A stretch of DNA of 64,000 bases from Pinus tabuliformis. Taxonomy: Eukaryota > Streptophyta > Pinopsida > Pinales > Pinaceae. Below, piece after piece: positions 36,341 to 46,843 of the stretch; the stretch's first letter is position 1; the number at the start of each line of letters is the position of its first letter. The translations under genes and the position numbers were made by a program. Where the stretch lies: NCBI GenBank assembly GCA_031772625.1, contig CM062804.1:276737174-276801173 (forward strand), written 5' to 3'. Below the pieces are notes generated by a model. That model saw only the letters and a list, made by a program, of their open reading frames with translations. It was not told the origin of the DNA and searched no databases.

Positions 36341-37500
36341 GAAGCATGGGCCCATATTCTAAATGAGAAACATAAAGCATTAGAACCTAAGAGTGAAAAA
36401 TGGATTTTTGTTGGATATTCTGAAGATGTCAAAGGATATAGACCTATTCCACTTAAGTCCAAAAATTTTATCATTAGAAGAGATGTAAAGTTTGTTGAAA
36501 ATATATCGGCCTACGAGCCTAAATCAACGGATGTGCCACCTCTCTCTATCCCTTCTACTTTTTAAAATATTTCTTCTTAAAATGATGATAGTAAGGATGA
36601 CAATCCTCCCCCATCTTCTCAAGGTCCTCCTTCAGCTCCTCAGCATCCAAAATGGTTTCATGCTACTTGGGATGTAGCTGGTGCTCTTGCCGGTGATCCT
36701 ACAAATCAACGACATACATGTTCTCAGTTTGACAGAGCCTCTTCTTTACTGGCTCAAGCTTCAATGAATTATGATCCTAACACCTTTGCAGGAGCTTCAG
36801 GTCATCCAGATTTGGACGCAGCTATGAATGAAGAATATCGTTCATTATTGGCAAATGATACATGGGATCTTGTTCCTCTTCTAAAGGGACAAAAACTTGT
36901 TATATGCAAAGGGGTTTACAAAACCAAGTATGGACCAGATGGAAAAGTTGATAAACATAAATCTCGTCTTGTTGCTAAGGGTTTTTCACAAGTTGAAGGC
37001 ATTGACTATACTGAAACCTTCTCCCCTGTTTCCAAAATGAACTCTATTTTCCTTGTTCTTTCCCTTGCTGCCTCTTTCAAACGGGAAGTCCATCAGATAG
37101 GTGTTAAATCTGCCTTCTTGCATGGGGACTTACATGAAGAAATCTACATGGAACAACCTATTGGCTTTATACAAACAGACTCCATCCTTGTATGTTGGCT
37201 TAAGAAATCCCTTTATGGTCTCAAGCAAGATCCTCGGGCTTGGTATGCGAACATGGATAGCTTTCTTTTAGACACTGGCTTTTCAAGGTGTCATTCTGAA
37301 AATATTGTCTACACCAAGAAAGTGGGCAAGTCTCTTATCATTCTTTTTCTTTATGTTGATGATCTTATCCTTACTGGTAGTGATCCCAACCTTATAAACC
37401 ATGTGAATTCCAGCCTTAAAAATAAGTTTGAAATGATAGACTTAGGACACTTGAATTATTTTCTTGGTCTTCAAGTCTTACAATCCAAGGAAGGTATTCC
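36341..37500 (+). pseudogene. Copia-D integrase C-terminus and reverse transcriptase
   Basis: In frame 2, 36341-36562 encodes the integrase tail (EKWIFVGYSEDVKGYRP), with a stop before the RT. RT is open from 36764: TWDLVPLLKGQKLV, VYKTKYGPDGKVDKHKSRLV, AKGFSQVEGIDYTETFSPV, SAFLHGDLHEEIYMEQP, LKKSLYGLKQDPRAWY, and YVDD at 37352-37363 (catalytic aspartates intact). A frameshift near 37500 moves the RNase H to frame 1. Confidence 0.88.
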
Positions 37501-37502
37501 CA

Positions 37503-38316
37503 TTCCTAGTCCAAGTATGCCTGTGATCTTCTATGCCATTTTCACATGGAAGACTGTAAGCCAGCCCCTTCTCCCTTTCAGTCTGGAGCCAAACTTTCAG
37601 TCACTTGTACTTCCCCTGAAGTTGATGCTACCTTATACTGTCAACTTGCAGGAAAACTTTTGTATCTGACCCATACTCATCCTGGCATTTCCTTTAATGT
37701 TGGCCTTATTCCTCCGTTTATGAAAAACCCACATGAAATTCATTGGAAAGCAGTTAAAATAATACTTCGTTATGTTCGAGGTACAGTTCAGTTTGGGATT
37801 CATTACAGTGCAGAAGCATCTCCTCTATTGGTTGGTTTCAATGATTCCGATTGGGCTGGTGACCCTGATGATCGGAACTCTACTGCAGGTTATGTATTCA
37901 CTCTTGGTTCAGGACCTATTACATGGGCTTATAAGAAACAAAGTGTCATTTCTCTTTCTTTAGCAAAAGTAGAGTATCGTGGTACCGTAGAAGCTAGTAA
38001 GGAAGCTCTGTGGCTTCGTCAGATCCTATTAGAGTTTGGCTTTCAGTAGCAGCATCTGACTACACTTTGGTGTGATAATCAAAGTGCCATTCAACTATGC
38101 AAATATCTAGTCCAACATCAGCACAAAAAACACATTGAACTGCACATGCACTTCATCAGAAAGCTCATTCATGACCATATTATTGAAGTGCAATATTGTT
38201 CAACAGATGATCAAGTTGCAGACATCTTTACAAAGGCTCTCACAGAGGCGAAGTTTACTAAACTTCGATTTGTGGTTGGAGTTGAGGAAGTTGTCACTAG
38301 GGGGGATAGACTCTAA
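37503..38316 (+). pseudogene. Copia-D RNase H
   Basis: Frame 1 reads SKYACDLLCHFHMEDCKP, the usual RT/RNase H junction. It then gives the RNase H domain: FNDSDWAGDPDDRNSTAGY (first Asp), a Glu region changed to LAKVEYRGTVEASKEA, WCDNQSAIQL, and the C-terminal QVADIFTKAL. A CAG-to-TAG-type stop lies at 38047-38049 within an otherwise continuous frame. Confidence 0.86.
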
Positions 38317-38381
38317 TGCCTCCTTCCTTCTCCTATTGTGTCATATTTATACATCCTTCAATCCTATCCCAAGTTATTCTT

Positions 38382-38392
38382 AAGGGGGAAGA
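38382..38392 (+). other. Polypurine tract of Copia-D
   Basis: AAGGGGGAAGA immediately upstream of the 3' LTR start TGTTAG. Confidence 0.85.
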
Positions 38393-39045
38393 TGTTAGTA
38401 TATTCCCACACATAAGAAATAGTTAAGTATAACTTGGTCTAGTGTAGAGTTAGGTAAAGTGTGTTTCTTTACTATGTACTTTTGTAACTTACAATCCAAC
38501 GATCACGATATGTAGTGATCCGAAGACTCATTCTCTCCTCAGTATTACCGACGCTTGATCCATGGCTTAACACCCGATTGGTCCGTGATCTATATTTAAA
38601 GAGCATGGAGGGTCATTTGTAGGGTAACCGTTCATGAGAGAAGCTTATGTAAATTTTCATTCTTTTATTAATAAATTGCCTGAAGTGGCCGCGTTGGCTC
38701 AGCCATGGATTGTTTCCCTCTCTGAGGGTTTTAACCACGTCAAGAATACTGGTGTATTGATCTGTGATATGTTTGTTATAAGCACACGCCCCTATGGGAA
38801 TATTGATATGTATATTTCTATTTCTATTTATATAAGTACGCGCCCCTATTTTGAAGTAGCTAGCTCGGAAGCGGGAGCAGAAAAAATAGATTGATCGTTG
38901 GCTATTCCGGGAATCCCACTTTTCTATGTCAGTAATATTAGACCGTAAAGGTAAGGTTATGCATTTGCGGAGGTTCAGAATTTGTGCATTGTGAGTGGTG
39001 TCCTTTGGTGTTCTGTCTGAGGAACTTACCCTGTAAATTCCTGCA
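38393..39045 (+). repeat. 3' LTR of Copia-D with a ~247-bp extra block
   Basis: Matches the 5' LTR up to gaatactggtg (38753) and again from agtggtgtcc (about 38993) to the end ...CCTGCA. Everything between is absent from the 5' LTR. Confidence 0.87.
38754..38992. other. Unexplained insert in the Copia-D 3' LTR
   Basis: The block contains two cgcccctat words (near 38786 and 38842) separated by an AT-rich stretch, and a locally GC-rich half (cggaagcgggagcag, ttccgggaatcccac). Only a gtg at each junction is shared, with no target-site duplication of normal length. It may be filler DNA captured during repair, possibly of organellar origin, or it may be ancestral LTR sequence lost from the 5' copy. 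Confidence 0.55.
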
Positions 39046-39813
39046 TGCTGATGGGGTGATATGTGATATTTTGGAGTAATGTTTAAGCTAAAAGTAATCT
39101 AATCTTAATCTAATAATCACATGCATTTTATCCTAATTTAAACACTATCTAATTATAATTATACCCGAGAGTAAACTGATGTATGTGATCTACAATAATG
39201 TCTAAAAGCAATTGGTAATAAAGATCATTCAATTTCAATGAGAAATGAAATCGTTTAACAATAATCATTTCGTATAAATAGTTAGCCGAAACGATTGTGA
39301 AAGATATATCGCATAAGAAAGTATTCATGTATTCAGCATAAAATATAGGCCATCATCATACAGAAGTGCAATAATGCTAACCAAGATTCAAATTTTCATA
39401 CGTAAACAACTTGAAGAGAAATTATTGCTTGATACATAAGTAACACGAATTATGAGATAAAAATGCCATTTATAATATGTCCTACTCATGTGCTTCAGCA
39501 ATATTGATCTACTTTCAATCCATTCAACACCATCTAAGATTAAAAAAGTGTAATTTCAGTAGAAGATGCTAGATCAAATAAAAATAAATCATGTTCCATT
39601 AATTTCACCAGAACTTCCTCAAAGGGACAAAGTGCATGTTTTGAAGATTGTTTCTGATAAAATTTCTGGACCCCTCTCTAAATGCATGACAGGGGCTTAA
39701 ATACTAAACTATAAAACTAAAAATATATTATTACAAAAATATAGTTGAGGAGGTTTAAATGACCTTCCTCAAATTATGCAAAATAAAAACAAAAATAGAA
39801 ATGAGCATGGTGA

Positions 39814-42800
39814 CTAACTGTTCTGCATTTGATCCTTTAGATCACAAATATCTATCATGGGTTTGAGCTATGTCAGTTGGCCTATTTTAGCTTTCAACTA
39901 CCCACTAAACACATTGTCGGTCAGTGCTGGCACCATTTTCTCCGTAGAAGTGGTTAGGCATCGTAGGGTCATCCACTCTCTATGAGGCTTCACCAAATGT
40001 CACCAATATACTTCCCAGTTTAACCTGGTCATTTGCCTAATTGCTTCTACTTTTTCTTCTGTTGCATGTCTCCACTGTAGCTCAAGTTGTTTTACATTAG
40101 GAAGAAAACCTGGAATGGATTCTGCCACAAGGTTGGTGCTATGTAATTTTTCATTAATATTTTTGATAACACTGTTTGTTGCTGCTACCGCGTTTGTTGT
40201 TGCCTTTTCTGCCTCTCTAAGCCGAGAATCCCAGTTTTCAAATAAGATTTCTTTATGCGACTCCTCTAGTTTAGGCAAGTTGGATTTTCCCTCATTTTTT
40301 GAATTCTGGCAAGTGATGAAGTCGGAGACCTTTTTCAAGATTTCATCATATTCAAGTCTCATTTCCATGACTTGACTTGTTAATTTGTCGCTTGTTTCGC
40401 AATAAGAATTCCATTGTGAAATTTTCTGGCATAATAGTTCCTTTTGGTGCATCCGCTGGGAGTTAAGACCGAGCGCTTTAGCAATAAACTGAACAATTTT
40501 TGGATCATATTTATGTAGATCAATTATTCCTTGTATTTTTGATTCCTTCTTTGCTAAGCTGGTTTGATGTTTTATTTGCATCTACTCAAACTCTTGTTGT
40601 ATCTTAGCTAACTGTATCTCTACCTGATGGTTAGATTTTGCTTGCTGTAATTGTTGTTTGAGTGACAAAATTTTATCTTTTTTTTTTTTTCAAGAAACAT
40701 TTTCACCTCTGTTTCTTTGTCGATGGTTGTTGTAGCATAGGCACTTGCAAACTGTGGCAGTCTAGTAAGGTTGGCGGATGGGTCGATGGGTGAGTCTTTC
40801 CACAGATCATCCATCGGTTCATTATCAGGGGTAGTAGCAGCTGTAGAATCCAACTTCCTTTTCTTCCTTTGTCTTTTAAAAATGGTCTTGTGTTGTGGGA
40901 TATAAAACACATCTAGAGGGGGAATCTCCTCTATTCTCAAAAAAATTTCAGAGGTGGGGGTAACAGGGATGTGCTCTACCTCTTGGGTATTTACAGTCTC
41001 CTCTGCTATAATTTCCTGAGTTGTTTTCTGTTGTGGAGTTTTCAACTCTGGCGTTTGTTCCTCTGTATTGAGCCTTTTATTAAATTTTTCCCATTCTTCC
41101 TCTAAATCAATCACCAGGGGTTTTATTGGCTGTGTGGAGGTGGCATGGATTTCAGCCTATTTGCTAGCTGAAGTTTGCTCAACTGTCTTCTCTGTAGATT
41201 GGGTTGTATCCTTTTCTAACTCCCTGCTTCTGCTTTTCCCATTTTGTGATGACTTCTCTAACTCCCTGGTAGATTTCTCTTGGGATTCTACTCCAGAATC
41301 AGTTTTAGAAATTTTTTTGGAGTCACCTTCTATACTTACACTGGGAGTAGGCTCCCTTATTGGTTCAATCGATAATTGGTCAAATGGGACCTTGTTAGCC
41401 TCCTTTCTCTATACCCATAAAAGGCTTCAAGATCTTCACGGTCAAAAAGTAATTGTGCCATATGATTCACCCCTGTGAAGGTGTTCTTCTGCAAAAATAT
41501 TTCATCGAATACATCTTCCTCATTATTGAATACTTTTATTTTTACCAAGGTGGTAAAGTCTTTCACAGTGCCGAATGGGTCATATTGCCTTCCAAGGAAT
41601 TTACGCAATTGCAGAGATAACATAATCTCTGCTTATTTAAATACATGCCCTAGGTCATGCAGTGCAAATGCTCCACACTCTAAAGGGAATGTAGGCCAAA
41701 TGGCCTTTTTTGCTTCCTTTAATGTTTTTCTCATCCCTCCCTCACTAGTTGTTTGATAGGCTATCTCTCTAGCCATCAATTTGTCCGGAACATAGTATGG
41801 GAGGACATGGGGGGAGGTAATGCTGCCAAATACCCTGATATACATAAATGTCTCCTCCCCAAACCATCTAGCCACTGGGAGGATATCTACCTTGACTTCT
41901 TGGGAAAACCTGGGGGCATCTTGGTTATAAAAACGTTTGTGGATATTGAGCATAAGTCGATGACAAATTTTGAAAAAATGTGGTTGAAAGTGAGATTCCC
42001 ACATGTCTTTATGGTATATGTGAATGGGAAGTGGATTTTTAATAGTTCACTTCCATCCCATGACAGGAAATTTTGAACCGAAACAAATTGCATCCATTAC
42101 ATAGGCGATCATAAAAAATGGAGGATAAACCTTCGAACAACACTTCTTTTCCTTCTATACTCCAGTATTGTTCTTGCTAAATTGTCAGACATAATTTGTT
42201 CATAATTCATTACAGTTGCATTAACGGCTGCATCTATTAATGGCAACCATTCTAGGGAGAATTTAGTACTATCGGGTTTTCCAAATAGTCTACATAGCAT
42301 GGCCGCTCCAAAACTATGAGGGGGGAAAATAGACGCAATAGTGTACATACCATTCTTGTCTTTCTTGGATTTTTCCCTCATTATTTGACCAGGTCCAGGT
42401 GCAGTCTACTGGGTCCTTGTTCTCTTTGGAAAACATCTCGACAAACTGCTTGTGGTAGATGACGTGTGGCTCTGGTAGGTGGTACATAAGACACAGGTTG
42501 TCTGGCGTAAAAGATCCCATAACCTCTTGGCCTCTTGTCTTGAATTCCCTGTCTAAGATGTCAACTTCATTAATAACCCATTTAACCATGTCTTTATAAG
42601 GGATTATCTTCGGTCGCACAGCTATGCGATGAAAAAATGAGCATGTTGTGTCAAACATGGAAGCGTCTGAGGAATCATGTCTGTCAACTGTAAGCTTCAT
42701 TTCCAGAATCCTTGGTTGCTCTTCCTCCAGTATATTATACATGGCGTCCCATGTAAAGGTTCCTCCCTCTCTGTTGCATGTATTATCCGTAAACAGAGGA

Positions 42801-42847
42801 GTCATTTCTCACTTCTCAGAGGTGACTGCCTTGCCTTTCTTCACCAT
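39814..42847 (-). pseudogene. LTR-encoded ~1000-codon ORF, right copy
   Basis: The ATG at 42847 and stop at 39816-39814 correspond to the left copy. This copy has more frame changes, including one in a T-run at 40676-40691 within the coiled-coil. It lacks several stops of the left copy, for example the segment MIDLEEEWEKFNKRLN at 41114 is open where the left copy has TAG-type stops. It has its own stop early on (about 42812) and a CGA-to-TGA-type change near 40000. Comparing the two shows independent decay of one ancestral open frame. No domain is recognised. Confidence 0.74.
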
Positions 42848-42959
42848 TTCTCCCAACGATTTTCTCAGTGGATTTTCCCTGAAAGTGAAGAAAAATAGCT
42901 ATCGGATACATAAAGATGACAATCAATGTGAAATGAAATAATGAAGATAACTTGTAAAG

Positions 42960-43816
42960 GTGATAAAAGTAGTTTTATTCAAATGCATGCAAGAAGATAT
43001 TATATCAAGTTAAATGGATTTTCACACATAAATGCAGTTAAATCTTACTAAATGCCCATTAATGCTTCATTATCCCTTAGCTTTAATGCTCATAAATGTC
43101 TGCATCATAAATTGGGAAGAAATCTTCTAGGGTGGCGAGCCTTTGAATTACGATAATAGCGATTTTTCAATTTGCGAAGCAATATCGTAGATCGCAATAT
43201 CGCATTATACCTTTTTGATTTTCTTACCCTCTCTTGTGTTTCTGCGAGATGCGAGATGTGAGCCGCTCATTTATTTGTCTCAAAACATAGCTACTTGTCA
43301 GGTTTTTCCTATGTAAAGACCTTTTTTAATGAGTGGTAGGCCTAAACATTTGTTCGTGATGTATTTAAGGAGTGGGTCCGAGTCTTGATCGTGTTTCACA
43401 ATATCGGCTGATGGTAAGTTTGTGGTACTTTTTTGAATGCTCGAAATGCGATGCGATAAGGGTTACGATGCCATCAAAATTTCACATTTCACTTGTTTTG
43501 AGATAACCTTTTAAGGCGGGTTCTTCATAAATAGCGATATGTGATGCTAGACTTTTTTTTTGAAGGCAAAAGCTTTAGGACCTATTTTATATCAAAAATA
43601 TGATGTATAAAGCATAGGATCCTCTTTTCATCATTTTTTCACTTGATTTGGTGAGTTAGCAAGGTTTTCTATGATGCTCAATCATGCGATATGCGAGAAG
43701 GCAAGCATTTAGTAGTTCTTTTGAAAAAAAGGGTTTTGATTGATATCTTGCTTTATTCCAAAAATAAAAGAAATGCCTAAATGCTAAATTTATTTTTGGA
43801 TGGGTTTTTTAAGGGT
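42960..43816 (-). promoter_or_regulatory. U3-like region with GCGAT/ATCGC words (right copy)
   Basis: The same word cluster as in the left LTR: gcgatttttcaatttgcgaag near 43160, gatcgcaatatcgcatt near 43192, aaatgcgatgcgataagg near 43444, and atgcgatatgcgagaagg near 43684. Confidence 0.45.
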
Positions 43817-43862
43817 CCCCATTTATTAATGTAGTATTGACTACTACTATTAATAAATGGGG
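43817..43862. repeat. 46-bp inverted repeat near the Gypsy-C LTR start (right copy)
   Basis: CCCCATTTATTAAT ... ATTAATAAATGGGG, the counterpart of 25313-25358. Confidence 0.8.
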
Positions 43863-43882
43863 GGTTGTTGAATGACACAACA

Positions 43883-45902
43883 CTTCCACAAAATAACACC
43901 ACCTCTTCTCCATCACCACACATCATATATACATACATCCAATGCTCATCTACCCTAGAATCCACATCACTTATAGAACTAGAAAGATCCTGGTCATATG
44001 ATCCTCATCAAAAGACAAACAAATGGAAACTTATACCTAAAAAAGCAATTGTTCAGGTCATACCACGCTACTCCTCAATACCATCCACAACAAAACCTTG
44101 CTATGCTGACTTTTGTCGAGTTGAACTTATGCGATACATACCATTTCATCATATTTTAGAGATATAAGAGATTCTTTTGAAGAATTTGGCACAAATTGGC
44201 AAACCTTTTGTCCTTTATGCAAACCTTGGCATCAACACCACATAATATATGATATTGAACCTATTGCAAATGATAACTTAATTATTCAAGAAACCCAACC
44301 TCTAGACACCATGGAGTTAAATGAATGGAATTACTCTCCCAATTGCACCCTACAAATGAGCTCCCCATAAATGACCTTGACATGCTTGGCCTTCGTGGTT
44401 TTGATGACAACCATAAGTAGACAAATACCACTATCCCATTAGATCTATAAGAAAAATGCATACAATTCCTTGAGAATAACCGCTCTGTCCAACGCATTCT
44501 TCAAACACATAAACATATCCCGAACGAAGCTTAACTAATTATCTCCAATGCAAAGCAAAGATCTAAATATTATTTCTAATCATTTTTCTAATAAGGATAT
44601 TTTGTCTGCTCTAAGAATGATAATACAAGGAACTGCTAGTACTGGAAAATCCCACCTTATAAATTCCATCAAAGAAATGCTCATAACCCTTTCCATCTCA
44701 GGACCTTCACCGATCATGCTCCTCTCCCCTTCAGGCATTGTAACTTTCAACATACAAGCATCGACAATCCATTTTTCACTTCACCTTCCTATAAAGGATC
44801 TTATGCCCATAGAAGGAAATGTTCTTGCAACATTCTAAGAGGAAATTAAGCATATATGGTCCATTCAAATTAATGAAATGAGCTTGATTGGGCCAAAGCT
44901 TCTCAGCCAGATTGATGAAACATCTTCGAGAGGTATTTCCACTACAAAGAAACACTTCATTCGGTGGTTGTTCCATTATATTAGTTGGTGATCTTGACCA
45001 GTTACCACTTATAAAGGACATACCACTATATGTAGGCACAAGCCACGAAAGTGAATTGTGGAACACATTCAACAAATTCATCACATTAGACACAATATTT
45101 CGTGAACTAAGCGATAACCTCACCCATCTTAATTTCAAAAACATCCTCCAAAACATTAGAAATGAAAATCCAACAATTGACGACTATAACATCCTCATGT
45201 AATGAACAAGAATATGAAATACATTCTTTCCATGATTCCATACATCTATTTCCAACTAATGCTCAAACATTGGTCCATAATAAGAAAATGATAAAATATT
45301 TAAACACTCCTGTCACAAGATCCATTACAGAAGACGACAACACATATTCCAGCCTTTGCTTAGAAGACGAGCGACTTGAGTGAATTGTCTTGCTATGCAA
45401 AGGGAAAAAAGTGGTGCTAACTTACAACCATTGGGTTTTGGTCAAACTTGTTAATGGTTCCCTTGGGGAAATTATATCCATCTTTTACAAAGAATCAATT
45501 GCACCTCCACAACTTCCAACATTTTTTGTCGTAGCTTTTCCCAAATACATCGGGCCTCCTTGGGATGAAAGAAATCCCACTCACTTTCCTATTCCAGCAA
45601 TAAAAATAAATGGACATACGCAAATTCCACTAAAGATGGCTTGGGCATTAACTATACATAAATCTCAGGGTATGACATTTCCAAAAGAAACAATAGACAT
45701 TGGAAAAATTGAACGTCAAGGTCTCACATTCACAACAATTTCAAGAGTCCCTTCTCTACAAGATCTCTGAATTTTCCCCACATTCACTTTTGATCATTAC
45801 ATAAAAATGAAAGACAACAAAAACATTGCTCGCAAAAAACATGCAGAAGAAATTCTTTGTTCAATGCCTCCTCCAGATGATCTGCTCCAATCCATATGTT
45901 AA
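43883..45902 (+). pseudogene. Helitron RepHel, linker and PIF1-type helicase half
   Basis: Directly after the Gypsy-C right target-site copy, the frame reads SLIELERSWSYDP and VQVIPRYSSIPSTTKPCYADFCRVELMRY, the conserved Rep-helicase linker of plant Helitrons (to 44167). The helicase starts near 44540. Walker A is GTASTGKS (44629-44652). Walker B is IILVGDLDQLPL (about 44970-45005), and a partner-strand segment LDTIFRELSD follows. The C-terminal motifs are LVKLVNGSLGEIISI and LKMAWALTIHKSQGMTF, ending LTFTTISRVPSLQDL. The frame 45390-45902 is open except for one TGA at 45768-45770, and the final stop is TAA 45900-45902. Three frame changes separate the blocks. The helicase unwinds DNA during transposition. 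Confidence 0.86.
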
Positions 45903-46843
45903 CATCTCCAAAAGGTTTCCCATATTTATTAAGCTCAATCTATTTTTATCGCATACCTTTTATATCTATTAACAATAGTCAAATTTAATCATTATTAATA
46001 CATGGTTGCAAATATTACATTGTTATTATATTTTTTAACTACTTGCTTCTAACATTATCTATCTTCTAGAATAGGATGTATGGACTCACAAATATCACAA
46101 CTATATAGTTACTACAATGAAATAGAAGCATCAATAATTACATTACAAAATATAGAAAAAAATATTTCTACCAGTGTCAAATCCAAAGGCCTTTGTCCAA
46201 TTTTATAATTATTACTAAAAATAAAATATGATCTAAAGCGTATAATCCACATACATCAACATGACAGAATGCGAAAAATACGAGCAGACTGGCAATCAAG
46301 AAATATGCATCTTCAACTACACATAAATCTTCAATGGTGTTCGATATGCCATCGTTCGCCTTGCATTTTCAACTAGAAGTATTGAAATTCACATGACAAA
46401 GGCAAGTTCATTTTCATTAATTCAAATTTCATTAGCATACAATTCGCATGCAAAATATTTCAAATCAATTTCAACACTTAAATTCCATAATTAAAATAAT
46501 AGTACTTCTTCTACATATTTTGAACGAAATATTCCTTTTGCAGGTTCATTATGCTTCTTCAAGTCTCCAATGTCTTCAACAAGTTGTGATGCTATTTCAA
46601 ATGTCAAAAGATAACCATGATGTTGTCCACGATGTTATATTTTTTTATTTACCTCTTCCATTATAATCTACTACTTATAATTTTTTATTGAAACTTAAAA
46701 AAAAAAATTCTTCAAAGATCGAAAGGAAATCTATGTTAGACACATTATACTATCTGTAAATTTCACATAATGTAAATCATTTACCTTTATCTTCCACCTT
46801 TGCATACAATCTTGTTTATTAATTCTTATTTTCAATGACCATT
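45903..46843. other. Non-coding region downstream of the Helitron helicase
   Basis: AT-rich, with one unrecognised 72-codon ORF (46448-46666, +). The Helitron 3' end (CTRR with a preceding hairpin) is expected here or beyond element E, but I could not place it. Confidence 0.45.

Larger units (their letters stand above)
32661..39045 (+). mobile_element. Copia-D: Ty1/copia element nested in the Gypsy-C 5' LTR
   Basis: 5' LTR 32661-33075, primer site 33076, gag-protease-integrase, RT, RNase H, purine tract 38382-38392, and 3' LTR 38393-39045. The flanks tgttg (32656-32660) and tgctg (39046-39050) differ by one base and mark the insertion. The uninterrupted sister LTR at about 20550 shows the empty site. 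The coding region has frameshifts near 36330 and 37500 and several stops, and the integrase Glu is lost. The two LTRs differ at about 30 sites over about 350 aligned bases by hand count, apart from a ~247-bp extra block in the 3' LTR. Confidence 0.88.
20407..43882 (-). mobile_element. Gypsy-C: Tat-like Ty3/gypsy element with ~5-kb coding LTRs
   Basis: On the minus strand: 5' LTR (43882-32516, interrupted by Copia-D), primer site, gag, protease, archaeal-type RNase H, reverse transcriptase, degenerate gypsy RNase H, integrase and 3' LTR (25378-20407). Both LTRs are about 4.97 kb after removing Copia-D and begin TGTTGTG on the minus strand. The 5-bp duplication cttcc flanks the whole. The dual RNase H and the catalytically empty second copy are hallmarks of the plant Tat lineage. 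Unusually, each LTR carries the remains of a ~1000-codon gene in sense orientation. The LTR pair differs at roughly 8 % of sites in stretches compared by eye, so the insertion is old. Confidence 0.86.
39046..43882 (-). repeat. 5' LTR of Gypsy-C, main segment
   Basis: Continues the homology to the 3' LTR (20552-25378) after Copia-D. It ends at 43882 (cacaaca), followed by the duplication cttcc. Confidence 0.86.
10390..45902 (+). mobile_element. Old Helitron (RPA + RepHel) split by nested LTR elements; outer ends not resolved
   Basis: Three plus-strand coding blocks belong to one plant Helitron: an RPA70-like gene (about 10390-12004), the Rep half of RepHel (17846-20406) and the PIF1-type helicase half (43883-45902). 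The gaps between them are filled by LTR elements with 5-bp duplications: Gypsy-B (12557-17750) and Gypsy-C (20407-43882, itself holding Copia-D). Removing these leaves roughly 6.8 kb with RPA and RepHel in the same orientation about 0.5 kb apart. RepHel nicks and joins DNA for rolling-circle transposition, and RPA binds single strands. All coding blocks carry stops and frameshifts. The start and end given are the coding limits, not the true TC and CTRR termini. Confidence 0.8.

Noticed and set aside
38754..38992. Plastid or mitochondrial DNA insertion as a firm call
   Set aside because: The composition suggests it, but I could not match any specific organellar gene by reading. It is kept as a hypothesis in the findings.
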